From the NCBI GenBank assembly GCA_017557425.1, contig JAFYYU010000012.1:248001-312000 (forward strand): 64,000 nucleotides of DNA. The letters are read 5' to 3'. Shown here piece by piece: positions 51,587-58,784 of this stretch. Position 1 is the stretch's first letter; every line of letters begins with the position of its first letter. A program made the translations under genes and the position numbers. The notes under the pieces were generated by a model. That model was not told where the DNA came from, ran no database searches, and saw only the letters and a list, made by a program, of their open reading frames with translations. The DNA is from Muribaculaceae bacterium (GTDB taxonomy: Bacteria; Bacteroidota; Bacteroidia; Bacteroidales; Muribaculaceae).

Positions 51587-52426
51587 TCAGGGTTTCATAG
51601 ATTGTTGTTGATAGGATAACGCTGCGCCCAGTGCTGTGCAGTAGCGGGCGTGCTCAGGAATGTGGAAGCGAACGCCGTACAGGCTTTCCATCATCGGGAA
51701 AATGGTCTGGCACTCAGGCAGCAGGGTCAGGTTGCCGATGAGCACATAATCTTTAAATCCGCCGTTCACTTGTGACAACACGGCACAGGAGCCGATAGTC
51801 TCCAGGACCATGCAGATGAGCCCTTTGGCGATGTCGTTGTCATTGGGGTTGCTGTTCAATACCTTGCCGAACAGGGATGCTGTAGCGTGCATGGGAAGCC
51901 CCTCGATATCCCCCTTGCTGATGTCTTTGATCTGCAAGTTGATACGCGAAATATCACCATGCTGGGCCATCTCAATCACATCCTGGATATGGCTGTCTTT
52001 AAGCAACAGGTGAGACAGTCCCTGCAGGGTGCCGCCACCCATCGAGATGCCACCTATGTGGGCAATATCGTCACCATCGACCCGCACCAGCGTGGTGCCG
52101 GTGCCCATCGACACGACGATGAGTTGCTGCAGGCCGCTGACAAAGCGCGCTCCCAGTCCGTCGGCACGGAACTCATCGACATGGGTTGTAGGCAGACCAT
52201 AGATGGGAGTCGTCACGCCGCTGGCGCCAACGCCAGTTAGCATCACGTGCTCCACGTCCTCGAGTGCTATATTGTTGTCATAGAGGTATTTGCCAAAAGC
52301 GCCGAACAACGATGTGATCGGGTCATTGGCGGTGATGTTCATGGGTGACTTGATGTGGGTGCCGTTTTCGATACCCACAATCTTGGTGGTGCTGCCGCCC
52401 ACGTCTATGCCGATTACTTGACTCAT
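51587..52426 (-). CDS. coaW: Type II pantothenate kinase
   Basis: 279 residues. It catalyses the first committed step of CoA synthesis. ASKHA-fold motifs of the CoaW/PanK-II group: VIGIDVGGSTTKIVGIENG, EHVMLTGVGASGV, VVSMGTGTTLVRVDGDD, HIGGISMGGGTLQGLSHLL and GLICMVLETIGSCAVL. The C-terminus AALGAALSYQQQ is usual. Type II PanK is the form expected in staphylococci and some Bacteroidetes. It is the second gene of the yqgE operon. Confidence 0.92.
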   Translation of the reverse strand: MSQVIGIDVGGSTTKIVGIENGTHIKSPMNITANDPITSLFGAFGKYLYDNNIALEDVEHVMLTGVGASGVTTPIYGLPTTHVDEFRADGLGARFVSGLQQLIVVSMGTGTTLVRVDGDDIAHIGGISMGGGTLQGLSHLLLKDSHIQDVIEMAQHGDISRINLQIKDISKGDIEGLPMHATASLFGKVLNSNPNDNDIAKGLICMVLETIGSCAVLSQVNGGFKDYVLIGNLTLLPECQTIFPMMESLYGVRFHIPEHARYCTALGAALSYQQQSMKP

Positions 52427-52447
52427 TAAATATTTGATTCCTGATTC

Positions 52448-53053
52448 CTAATTACAGTTTGGGTCACTGGGCAGGTTAAGCCAAAGGCGATAGCGCCCTC
52501 CGAACCTCGATACCGCTTCTCGCCACTGGTCATCATCGCCATCGTCCATGAACAGACTACGGTCACCCTTGTCGAGTACGGCCCAGTCATGGCGTGCCAA
52601 CTCTTGGGCAATCTGTCCCTTGCCCCATCCGCTGTAACCGACGATAAACTTCACGCGCCCCTCGACGGGCCCGCCCAGTTCGACATATCGTTTTACCGCA
52701 TCAAAATCACCCCCGAACCATACCCCGTCGCCAACATCAATGGCTTGCGGAACGATTTCAGGCCCCAGTGTGTGCATGTAAAACAACATCTCGGTGCCGA
52801 CCGGGCCACCAAGGAACAGAGGAATCTCTTCTACTGTCTCGATGTCAGGCATGATGTCACGCAGGTTATAGCCCATATAGTGGTTGGTTACCACTCCCAT
52901 GGCTCCCTCGCCCTCGTCAGGATCCACGATGAGAACAAGCGACCGCCTAAAGAAGAAGTCACCCACCGTAGGCTTTGCCACTAGCAGGGAACCTCGAGTG
53001 GGCTGCGGTTGCTCGTCATTGAGGTGATAGATATCCTGATCCCAGTCGTTCAT
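52448..53053 (-). CDS. YqgE/AlgH family protein
   Basis: 201 residues starting MNDWDQDIYHLNDEQ. Family features: GSLLVAKPTVGDFFFRRSLVLIVD, AMGVVTNHYMGYNLRDIMP, LFLGGPVGTEMLFYMHTLG and VKFIVGYSGWGKGQIAQEL. The family's role is unsettled (once a proposed regulator, AlgH). A much longer reading frame from 53365 is rejected because TACATTTG (53058-53065) ends 4 nt before this ATG and the extra residues overlap the divergent kinase gene. It is the first gene of the minus-strand operon. Confidence 0.92.
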   Translation of the reverse strand: MNDWDQDIYHLNDEQPQPTRGSLLVAKPTVGDFFFRRSLVLIVDPDEGEGAMGVVTNHYMGYNLRDIMPDIETVEEIPLFLGGPVGTEMLFYMHTLGPEIVPQAIDVGDGVWFGGDFDAVKRYVELGGPVEGRVKFIVGYSGWGKGQIAQELARHDWAVLDKGDRSLFMDDGDDDQWREAVSRFGGRYRLWLNLPSDPNCN

Positions 53054-53057
53054 GTCG

Positions 53058-53065
53058 CAAATGTA
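53058..53065 (-). promoter_or_regulatory. -7 box of the yqgE operon, 4 nt before the start
   Basis: TACATTTG on the minus strand is followed by CGAC and the ATG at 53053. A TTG lies at 53082-53084, 16 nt further upstream. Confidence 0.55.
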
Positions 53066-53206
53066 CAAAAAAATGCGTTGCAAGAGGCGATTTTTGGAAA
53101 AAATGAGCCCTTTGCCGCTCCTTATGGCGCGATATTTGCTGTAACGGTCTAATAAATCATGTTTTTTGACGTTTAGAGATATATAGAAGAATAATACCGA
53201 ATTAGA

Positions 53207-54100
53207 ATGAAAGTGATGAAATTTGGCGGCACCTCGGTCGGTAGCGTCGAGAGTCTGCTCAACCTCAGGGACATTGTAAATGCCGAGTCCAAGCCCGTGA
53301 TCGTGGTGGTCTCGGCGATGGGTGGTTTTACCAACCAGCTTTTGGCCATGTGTGAACAGGCGCAACAGCGCGACATCTCATGTCTTGACACGCTCGAGGA
53401 GGCTCGAAAACGTCACCATGATGCCGTTGACGGCGTGGTTATTCCCGCGATGCGTGACCAAGTCCATGCCACGATCGATCGCTTCATCGACGAGAGCCTC
53501 AAGCCCTATTATTTGGCACTGGCCACCAATCCCCATATGCCCGTTGATGAGATTGAGCGCGTGTGCGATGCCATCGTTGCCCACGGCGAGATTCTCTCGT
53601 CGGCGATTGTGACAGGAATGTTCGAGGACGGTGTGCCTCACCTCTCGCTCAATTTCATGCGCACTACACCTGATGCCGGGGGGCGTGTTCTCGACTGGGA
53701 GGAGACCGAGCACCTGGTCAAGGCCGATTTCGCCTCGCTCGACGAGGGCGTCCATGTTGTGCAGGGCTTTATTTCACGGGATAAGGAATCAGGTGCAGTG
53801 ACCAATCTGGGACGTGGCGGCAGTGACTATACGGGAGCCATTCTTGCATCACTTCTTGATGCCGATTCTCTGGAAATCTGGACCGATGTGGACGGCTTCA
53901 TGACAGCCGACCCGCGCACTCATCCTGATGCGACCGTCATTCCGCAGATGACCTATGCTCAGGCCCAGGAGATGTGCGATGCCGGTGCCAAGGTGATCTA
54001 TCCGCCCACCATCGCACCCGTGGCCATGAAGCACATTCCAGTTTGGGTAAAGAACACGTTCAATCCCAGTGCACCAGGCACGGTGATTGTGGATGAATAA
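53207..54100 (+). CDS. Aspartate kinase catalytic domain without ACT domains
   Basis: 297 residues. It would phosphorylate aspartate, the first step toward Lys, Met, Thr and Ile. Amino-acid-kinase motifs: KVMKFGGTSVGSVESLL, VVVSAMGGFTNQLL, GFISRDKESGAVTNLGRGGSDYTGAIL and WTDVDGFMTADPRTHPDA. The protein ends at FNPSAPGTVIVDE, just where the two regulatory ACT domains begin in ordinary aspartokinases (about 440-450 residues). No ACT-like reading frame follows the TAA, because the next gene converges 14 nt later. Such an enzyme should lack Lys or Thr feedback control unless a separate subunit exists. It is divergent from yqgE. Confidence 0.85.
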   Translation: MKVMKFGGTSVGSVESLLNLRDIVNAESKPVIVVVSAMGGFTNQLLAMCEQAQQRDISCLDTLEEARKRHHDAVDGVVIPAMRDQVHATIDRFIDESLKPYYLALATNPHMPVDEIERVCDAIVAHGEILSSAIVTGMFEDGVPHLSLNFMRTTPDAGGRVLDWEETEHLVKADFASLDEGVHVVQGFISRDKESGAVTNLGRGGSDYTGAILASLLDADSLEIWTDVDGFMTADPRTHPDATVIPQMTYAQAQEMCDAGAKVIYPPTIAPVAMKHIPVWVKNTFNPSAPGTVIVDE

Positions 54101-54114
54101 AGGATAGATATTAA

Positions 54115-55041
54115 TTATAAGAGGAAGAACAAAGAAACGCCTATCACTGAAATCAGCGCTCCCAACAGGCTCTTGACGGTGATGGGCTGCTTGAAAATCC
54201 ACCAGGCAGGCAGGATAATGATAATCGGCGTCAGCGCCATCAAGGTGCTGGCGATGCCGGCTGCGGTGTATTGTACGGCCAGTAGCGACGCTCCCACGCC
54301 GACGAACGGGCCAAAGATGGTCGTCGCCACGGCGGCAGTCATGCCCTGACGGTCCCGCACACCCTTGCACAGCGGTTTGAAGCCCTCACGCAACGCCATC
54401 AATATCGTAAAACCGATGGTTCCTGCTATACAACGGAAGAAATTGGCATGGAACGGCAGCATCCAGTCTGCCAGGTTGGTTGTTAGCGACGCCTCGTAGT
54501 GGTTCATGCCGATTTTGCTGAGTACCAGTCCTACGCCCTGACAGACAGCGGCCCCGATGGCAAACAGTACGCCCGCCAATGGTAATTTCAACGACACCTT
54601 GCGGCCCTCGCCGCGACCCAGCACGCTGATGGCGATCCCCGTCAATGTTACCAGCATCGCAAGCATGGCCTGCGGGCGGATTTCCTGGCCTAGTGTCATC
54701 CATGCGGTGATGGCGGCGGCAATGGGTGCCAGCGTCATGAACAACTGGCCGAATTTGGAACCGATGATCAGGTAGCACTGGAACAGGCAGAAGTCCCCGA
54801 TGACATATCCCACAAGACCCGAAAGCATCATCCACAGGTAGGCCTCGGTGCTGGCGCCGGCGGGCAGGGGAGTGCCGCCTATCACCCAGAACATGACAGC
54901 TGAGAAGACAAGCGTGATGACCATGCGCATCAGGTTCAGCGTCAGGTTGCCCATGCGCTTGCTACCGAACTCACTCAACAGCGCTGTAGCCGTCCACGAG
55001 AAGGCCACACCTATCGATATCAGTTCACCAACATACTGCAT
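54115..55041 (-). CDS. EamA/DMT-family transporter
   Basis: 308 residues with about ten membrane segments in two EamA repeats (ISIGVAFSWTATALLSEFGSKR opening the first; PLAGVLFAIGAAVCQGVGLVLSK opening the second). The family exports or imports small metabolites, often amino acids; the substrate is unknown. The ATG at 55041 follows TACCTTTG (55047-55054) by 5 nt, and an in-frame GTG at 55047 lies within that box and is rejected. It converges with the aspartate kinase gene, which makes amino acid export a guess, not a finding. Confidence 0.88.
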   Translation of the reverse strand: MQYVGELISIGVAFSWTATALLSEFGSKRMGNLTLNLMRMVITLVFSAVMFWVIGGTPLPAGASTEAYLWMMLSGLVGYVIGDFCLFQCYLIIGSKFGQLFMTLAPIAAAITAWMTLGQEIRPQAMLAMLVTLTGIAISVLGRGEGRKVSLKLPLAGVLFAIGAAVCQGVGLVLSKIGMNHYEASLTTNLADWMLPFHANFFRCIAGTIGFTILMALREGFKPLCKGVRDRQGMTAAVATTIFGPFVGVGASLLAVQYTAAGIASTLMALTPIIIILPAWWIFKQPITVKSLLGALISVIGVSLFFLL

Positions 55042-55046
55042 AGGCA

Positions 55047-55054
55047 CAAAGGTA
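55047..55054 (-). promoter_or_regulatory. -7 box 5 nt before the EamA start
   Basis: TACCTTTG on the minus strand is followed by TGCCT and ATG. No -33 element at the usual distance. Confidence 0.45.
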
Positions 55055-55097
55055 ATACTTTTTTGTAGTTTAGTTTCGCTATTGCAAAACTATTCGT

Positions 55098-55105
55098 TAT
55101 CTTTG
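55098..55105 (+). promoter_or_regulatory. -7 box of the class A PBP gene
   Basis: TATCTTTG lies 90 nt before ATG 55196. The leader holds a 13-codon reading frame (55113-55154, MSAVILWLICSIG). Confidence 0.45.
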
Positions 55106-55195
55106 CAGGTTGATGAGTGCTGTCATACTCTGGTTGATATGTTCAATAGGCTGAATGGCAGTAGTTTATTCATGAATTAAACTGAAAAGATATAT

Positions 55196-57652
55196 ATGAG
55201 CGAAAAAACTACCGGAAAGAAGAAGAACAAGAAGCGCAGTATCGTCCGCAAGATGTGGATGTGGTTTGCCATTTTTGTGGGCCTGTTGGCGTTAATGTTC
55301 GTATTGATCTACAATGGTGTGATTGGCTACATGCCTGCTATCGATCAGTTGAAGAATCCCACCGACAAGTTTGCTTCGACCATCTACAGTGCCGACGGCG
55401 TTGAAATGGGCCGCTATTACCGCAGTCGCAGCAACCGCATCTATGTAGATTTCGACGAGATGTCGCCGCACTTGACCGAGGCGTTGATTGCCACCGAGGA
55501 TTCGCGCTTTGACGAGCATTCGGGCATTGATGTCAAGGCCATCGGGCGAGCCGTGATCAAGCGCGTCCTCATGGGTCAGAAGAGTGCCGGTGGTGGCAGT
55601 ACCATCACCCAGCAGCTGGCTAAACAGCTGTATTCTCCCGAGTCGCACAACATCTTTGAACGTGCTCTGAAGAAGCCTGTGGAGTGGGTAATCGCTGTTA
55701 AACTCGAGCGCTACTACACCAAGGATGAGATCATCAAGATGTACTTCAACCAGTTTGACTTCTTGAATAACGCTGTGGGTATCAAGATGGCGTCAGAGGT
55801 CTATTTTGATAAGGAACCCAAGGATTTGAACATCCAGGAGGCGGCAACCCTGGTGGGCATGTGCAAGAATCCGTCTTACTATAATCCTGTTCGTCACACC
55901 GAACGCACCCGCCAGCGCCGCAACGTGGTCTTTGAGCAGATGGTGAAGGCCGGCTTCTTGAGCGAAGCCGAGTGTAACCAGCTCAAGGAAACGCCTCTGG
56001 TCATCAAATTCAAGAAACTGGATCATAACGACGGTCCTGCACCTTACTTCCGCGAGGAGCTGCGCCGTGTGATGATGGCCAAGAAGCCCAACCGCAAGGA
56101 TTATCCGACCTGGAACCAGCAGGCCTTTATCGACGACTCGGTGGCCTGGGCTGTGAATCCGCTCTACGGTTGGTGCAATAAGAATACCAAGCCTGACGGT
56201 TCCCATTATGATATATATACCGATGGCCTGAAGATCTACACCACAATCGACTCGCGCATGCAGGAATATGCCGAGAAGGCCGTGCACAAGCACATGAGCA
56301 AGACGTTGCAGCCTGCCTTCCTGCGTGAGCGTGGCGGCACCAAGAATCCTTACACCAACAACAAGCAGGAGCTGTCCAGTGCAGGCAAGCAGGCGCTCAT
56401 CAATGCCGCTATCCGCCATAGCGAGCGCTATCGTGTCCTCAAGAACGAGGGAAAGAGCGATGCCGAAATCATGGAGAACTTCAAGAAGCCTGTGCAGATG
56501 CACCTCTTCAACTATGACGGTGGCTTCGATGCACAGATGACGCCGCTGGACTCGCTGCTCTACACCAAGTCGTTCCTGCGTTGCGCCATGATGTCGATGG
56601 ATCCCGTCACGGGCTTTGTCAAGGCCTATGTGGGCGGTCCCAACTTCCGTTTCTTCAAGTATGACATGGTATCGACCGGTCGTCGTCAGATTGGTTCAAC
56701 GGTAAAACCCTTTGTATATTCCCAGGCCATTGAGTTCGGAGGCTTGACTCCTTGCTCGCCCCGTCCTGGTGGCGCGCCCAACATCATTTGGCACAATGAG
56801 GTGTATAATCCTGCCAATGAGGGCAGTGGCGGCGGAATGGACCTGCGCAACGCGTTGAAATATTCAAAGAACTGGATCTCGGCAGGCTTCATGCGTGGAA
56901 CGCGCGAGAACTGGATTGAGCGCAACGGCTACTACACCATGACGCCCGAAGAGCTGGCTAAGTGGATGCACAGCTTCGGCATCACGAGCTATCTCGATCC
57001 CGTTCCCGCCTTGAGCTTGGGCGCTTGTGAGGTGAGTCTGCGCGAGATGGTTGCTGCCTACTCGGCGTTTGCTAATGGCGGTATGCGAGTTGAACCCGTA
57101 TATGTGTCACGCATCACCGACAACCGAGGTAATGTGCTCGCTGAGTTCACTGGAAGCCAGACCGAGATCATGAGCGAGGATACTTACCTCAAGATGCTCT
57201 CGATGCTGCTCGAAGTCGTGGACGGCGGTACGGGTGCCAGGTTGCGTTACGCCTATGGCATCACGGCCGATATGGGAGGTAAAACGGGTACCACCAACTT
57301 CCACAGCGACGGTTGGTTTATGGGCTTCACGCCTGAACTGGTCACCGGCGTATGGGTCGGCGGCGAGGAACGCTACATCCATTTCAACAGCATGGCAATG
57401 GGTCAAGGTGCCGAGGCAGCGCTTCCCATCCTTGGCTACTACATGAAGTGGATTTATGACGACAAGAACTTGCCCTATAAACAGAGTACCAAATTTGAGT
57501 TCCCCAAGGGCTTCAATGCTTGCGGTGACGAGCTGGCTGGCTACTACGGCAGTGGCGGCGGAGGCTGGCACGGTGGCGGCGGTGGCGGCGGTGACGCCGG
57601 CGATGGCGGCGGAGGCGGCCAAGACGATGCCACCGAAGGACTCTTCGACTAA
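55196..57652 (+). CDS. Class A penicillin-binding protein (PBP1A-type)
   Basis: 818 residues. It polymerises and crosslinks peptidoglycan at the inner membrane. A Lys-rich cytoplasmic start and one membrane anchor (about 17-43) precede the GT51 domain: EDSRFDEHSGID (catalytic Glu), GGSTITQQLAKQLY and the ERALKKPVEWVIAVKLE stretch. The transpeptidase has S-x-x-K in GSTVKPF (Ser501, Lys504), S-x-N in YSKNWIS and KTGTT. The C-terminus is a Gly-rich tail (GSGGGGWHGGGGGGGDAGDG and more) ending EGLFD. It has its own promoter and terminator. Confidence 0.95.
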   Translation: MSEKTTGKKKNKKRSIVRKMWMWFAIFVGLLALMFVLIYNGVIGYMPAIDQLKNPTDKFASTIYSADGVEMGRYYRSRSNRIYVDFDEMSPHLTEALIATEDSRFDEHSGIDVKAIGRAVIKRVLMGQKSAGGGSTITQQLAKQLYSPESHNIFERALKKPVEWVIAVKLERYYTKDEIIKMYFNQFDFLNNAVGIKMASEVYFDKEPKDLNIQEAATLVGMCKNPSYYNPVRHTERTRQRRNVVFEQMVKAGFLSEAECNQLKETPLVIKFKKLDHNDGPAPYFREELRRVMMAKKPNRKDYPTWNQQAFIDDSVAWAVNPLYGWCNKNTKPDGSHYDIYTDGLKIYTTIDSRMQEYAEKAVHKHMSKTLQPAFLRERGGTKNPYTNNKQELSSAGKQALINAAIRHSERYRVLKNEGKSDAEIMENFKKPVQMHLFNYDGGFDAQMTPLDSLLYTKSFLRCAMMSMDPVTGFVKAYVGGPNFRFFKYDMVSTGRRQIGSTVKPFVYSQAIEFGGLTPCSPRPGGAPNIIWHNEVYNPANEGSGGGMDLRNALKYSKNWISAGFMRGTRENWIERNGYYTMTPEELAKWMHSFGITSYLDPVPALSLGACEVSLREMVAAYSAFANGGMRVEPVYVSRITDNRGNVLAEFTGSQTEIMSEDTYLKMLSMLLEVVDGGTGARLRYAYGITADMGGKTGTTNFHSDGWFMGFTPELVTGVWVGGEERYIHFNSMAMGQGAEAALPILGYYMKWIYDDKNLPYKQSTKFEFPKGFNACGDELAGYYGSGGGGWHGGGGGGGDAGDGGGGGQDDATEGLFD

Positions 57653-57655
57653 ACA

Positions 57656-57692
57656 AGAAAGTCGGGCCAAAATGGCTCGACTTTCTCGTTTT
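57656..57692 (+). terminator. Terminator after the PBP gene
   Basis: AGAAAGTCGGGCC (57656-57668) pairs with GGCTCGACTTTCT (57674-57686) with one wobble, then CGTTTT. It also lies beyond the folD stop and may act both ways. Confidence 0.75.
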
Positions 57693-57711
57693 ATTCGGGG
57701 TGGGATATCAA

Positions 57712-58593
57712 TTATCTAGAATAAATCTCTTTTTTTGCGGCTGCGAGGGTGTTCTTCATCAAGGAGCAAATGGTCATGGGCCCCACGCCGCCAGGAACGG
57801 GAGTGATGTACTCGCACTTGGGAGCAACCTCATCAAACTTCACGTCGCCGTTCAGACGGAAGCCGGACTTGCTGTTGGCGTCGGGAACACGTGTCGTGCC
57901 CACGTCGATGACCACGGCGCCCTCCTTAACCATGTCGGCAGTGACAAAGTCGGGACGGCCGATGGCGGCGATAATGATGTCGGCGGCGCGGCATTCCTCT
58001 TTAAGCGTTGCCGAATGACTGTGACAAACGGTTACCGTGGCGTCGCCATACTGTTTCTGCATCATCAGCTGCGCCATGGGCTTGCCCACGATGTTGCTGC
58101 GACCAAGCACCACGCACTTTTTACCCGAGGTGGGAATGTTATAGCGTTGCAGCAGGGTGATGATTCCCAACGGGGTGGCTGAGATGAAGCTGGGCAGGCC
58201 CAGTGCCATGCGGCCAGCATTCATCGGGTGGATGCCGTCCACGTCCTTGCGGTAGTCGATGGTATTGATCACCCTCTGCTCATTGATGTGCTTGGGCAGT
58301 GGCAACTGCACGATAAAGCCGTCAACGTCGGGGTCCTCATTCAAACCGCGTATGCAGTCCAGCAGTTGTTCTTCGGTAGTGTCTTCTTCCATGCGGATGA
58401 GAGACGACTTGAAACCGCATTTCTCACAGGCGATCACTTTATTCTTCACATAGGCCTCTGAGCCGCCGTCATGCCCGACGAGTACAGCAGCCAGATGCGG
58501 GCGCTTCTGTCCCGCAGCTATCATTTGGTCTACTTCGGCCTTGATTTCCTCTTTGATGGCCGCAGCAGTCATTTTTCCGTCTATCAGTTTCAT
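57712..58593 (-). CDS. folD: Bifunctional methylene-THF dehydrogenase/cyclohydrolase
   Basis: 293 residues, normal for FolD. It oxidises methylene-THF and hydrolyses methenyl-THF to 10-formyl-THF, linking GlyA output to purine and fMet supply. Motifs: [17 protein letters not shown] (catalytic Lys region), [44 protein letters not shown] and [25 protein letters not shown] box at 58646-58653 precedes it. It is separated from priA by about 190 nt, so it is probably transcribed on its own. Confidence 0.96.
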   Translation of the reverse strand: MKLIDGKMTAAAIKEEIKAEVDQMIAAGQKRPHLAAVLVGHDGGSEAYVKNKVIACEKCGFKSSLIRMEEDTTEEQLLDCIRGLNEDPDVDGFIVQLPLPKHINEQRVINTIDYRKDVDGIHPMNAGRMALGLPSFISATPLGIITLLQRYNIPTSGKKCVVLGRSNIVGKPMAQLMMQKQYGDATVTVCHSHSATLKEECRAADIIIAAIGRPDFVTADMVKEGAVVIDVGTTRVPDANSKSGFRLNGDVKFDEVAPKCEYITPVPGGVGPMTICSLMKNTLAAAKKEIYSR

Positions 58594-58645
58594 ATTTCCT
58601 TATAGATCTTTTGAGTGCAGATACACATGTTTCTGAAATCGGGCA

Positions 58646-58653
58646 CAAAATTA
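58646..58653 (-). promoter_or_regulatory. -7 box of folD
   Basis: TAATTTTG on the minus strand lies 52 nt before the ATG at 58593. Confidence 0.45.
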
Positions 58654-58784
58654 CTGCAAAAAACTAATATTCCACCTATTATTAAAGAAATATTTCCTTA
58701 AAAGGCCGGTAAAACGGGTAGATGTAGCGTAAAGGTATTGCAAGCTATCAGCTTGTATGTCTGAATAGTAACCACGGGAGAGGA

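Noticed and set aside
53054-53365. An N-terminal extension of the YqgE protein
   Set aside because: The extra sequence is upstream of the TACATTTG box and overlaps the divergent aspartate kinase gene.
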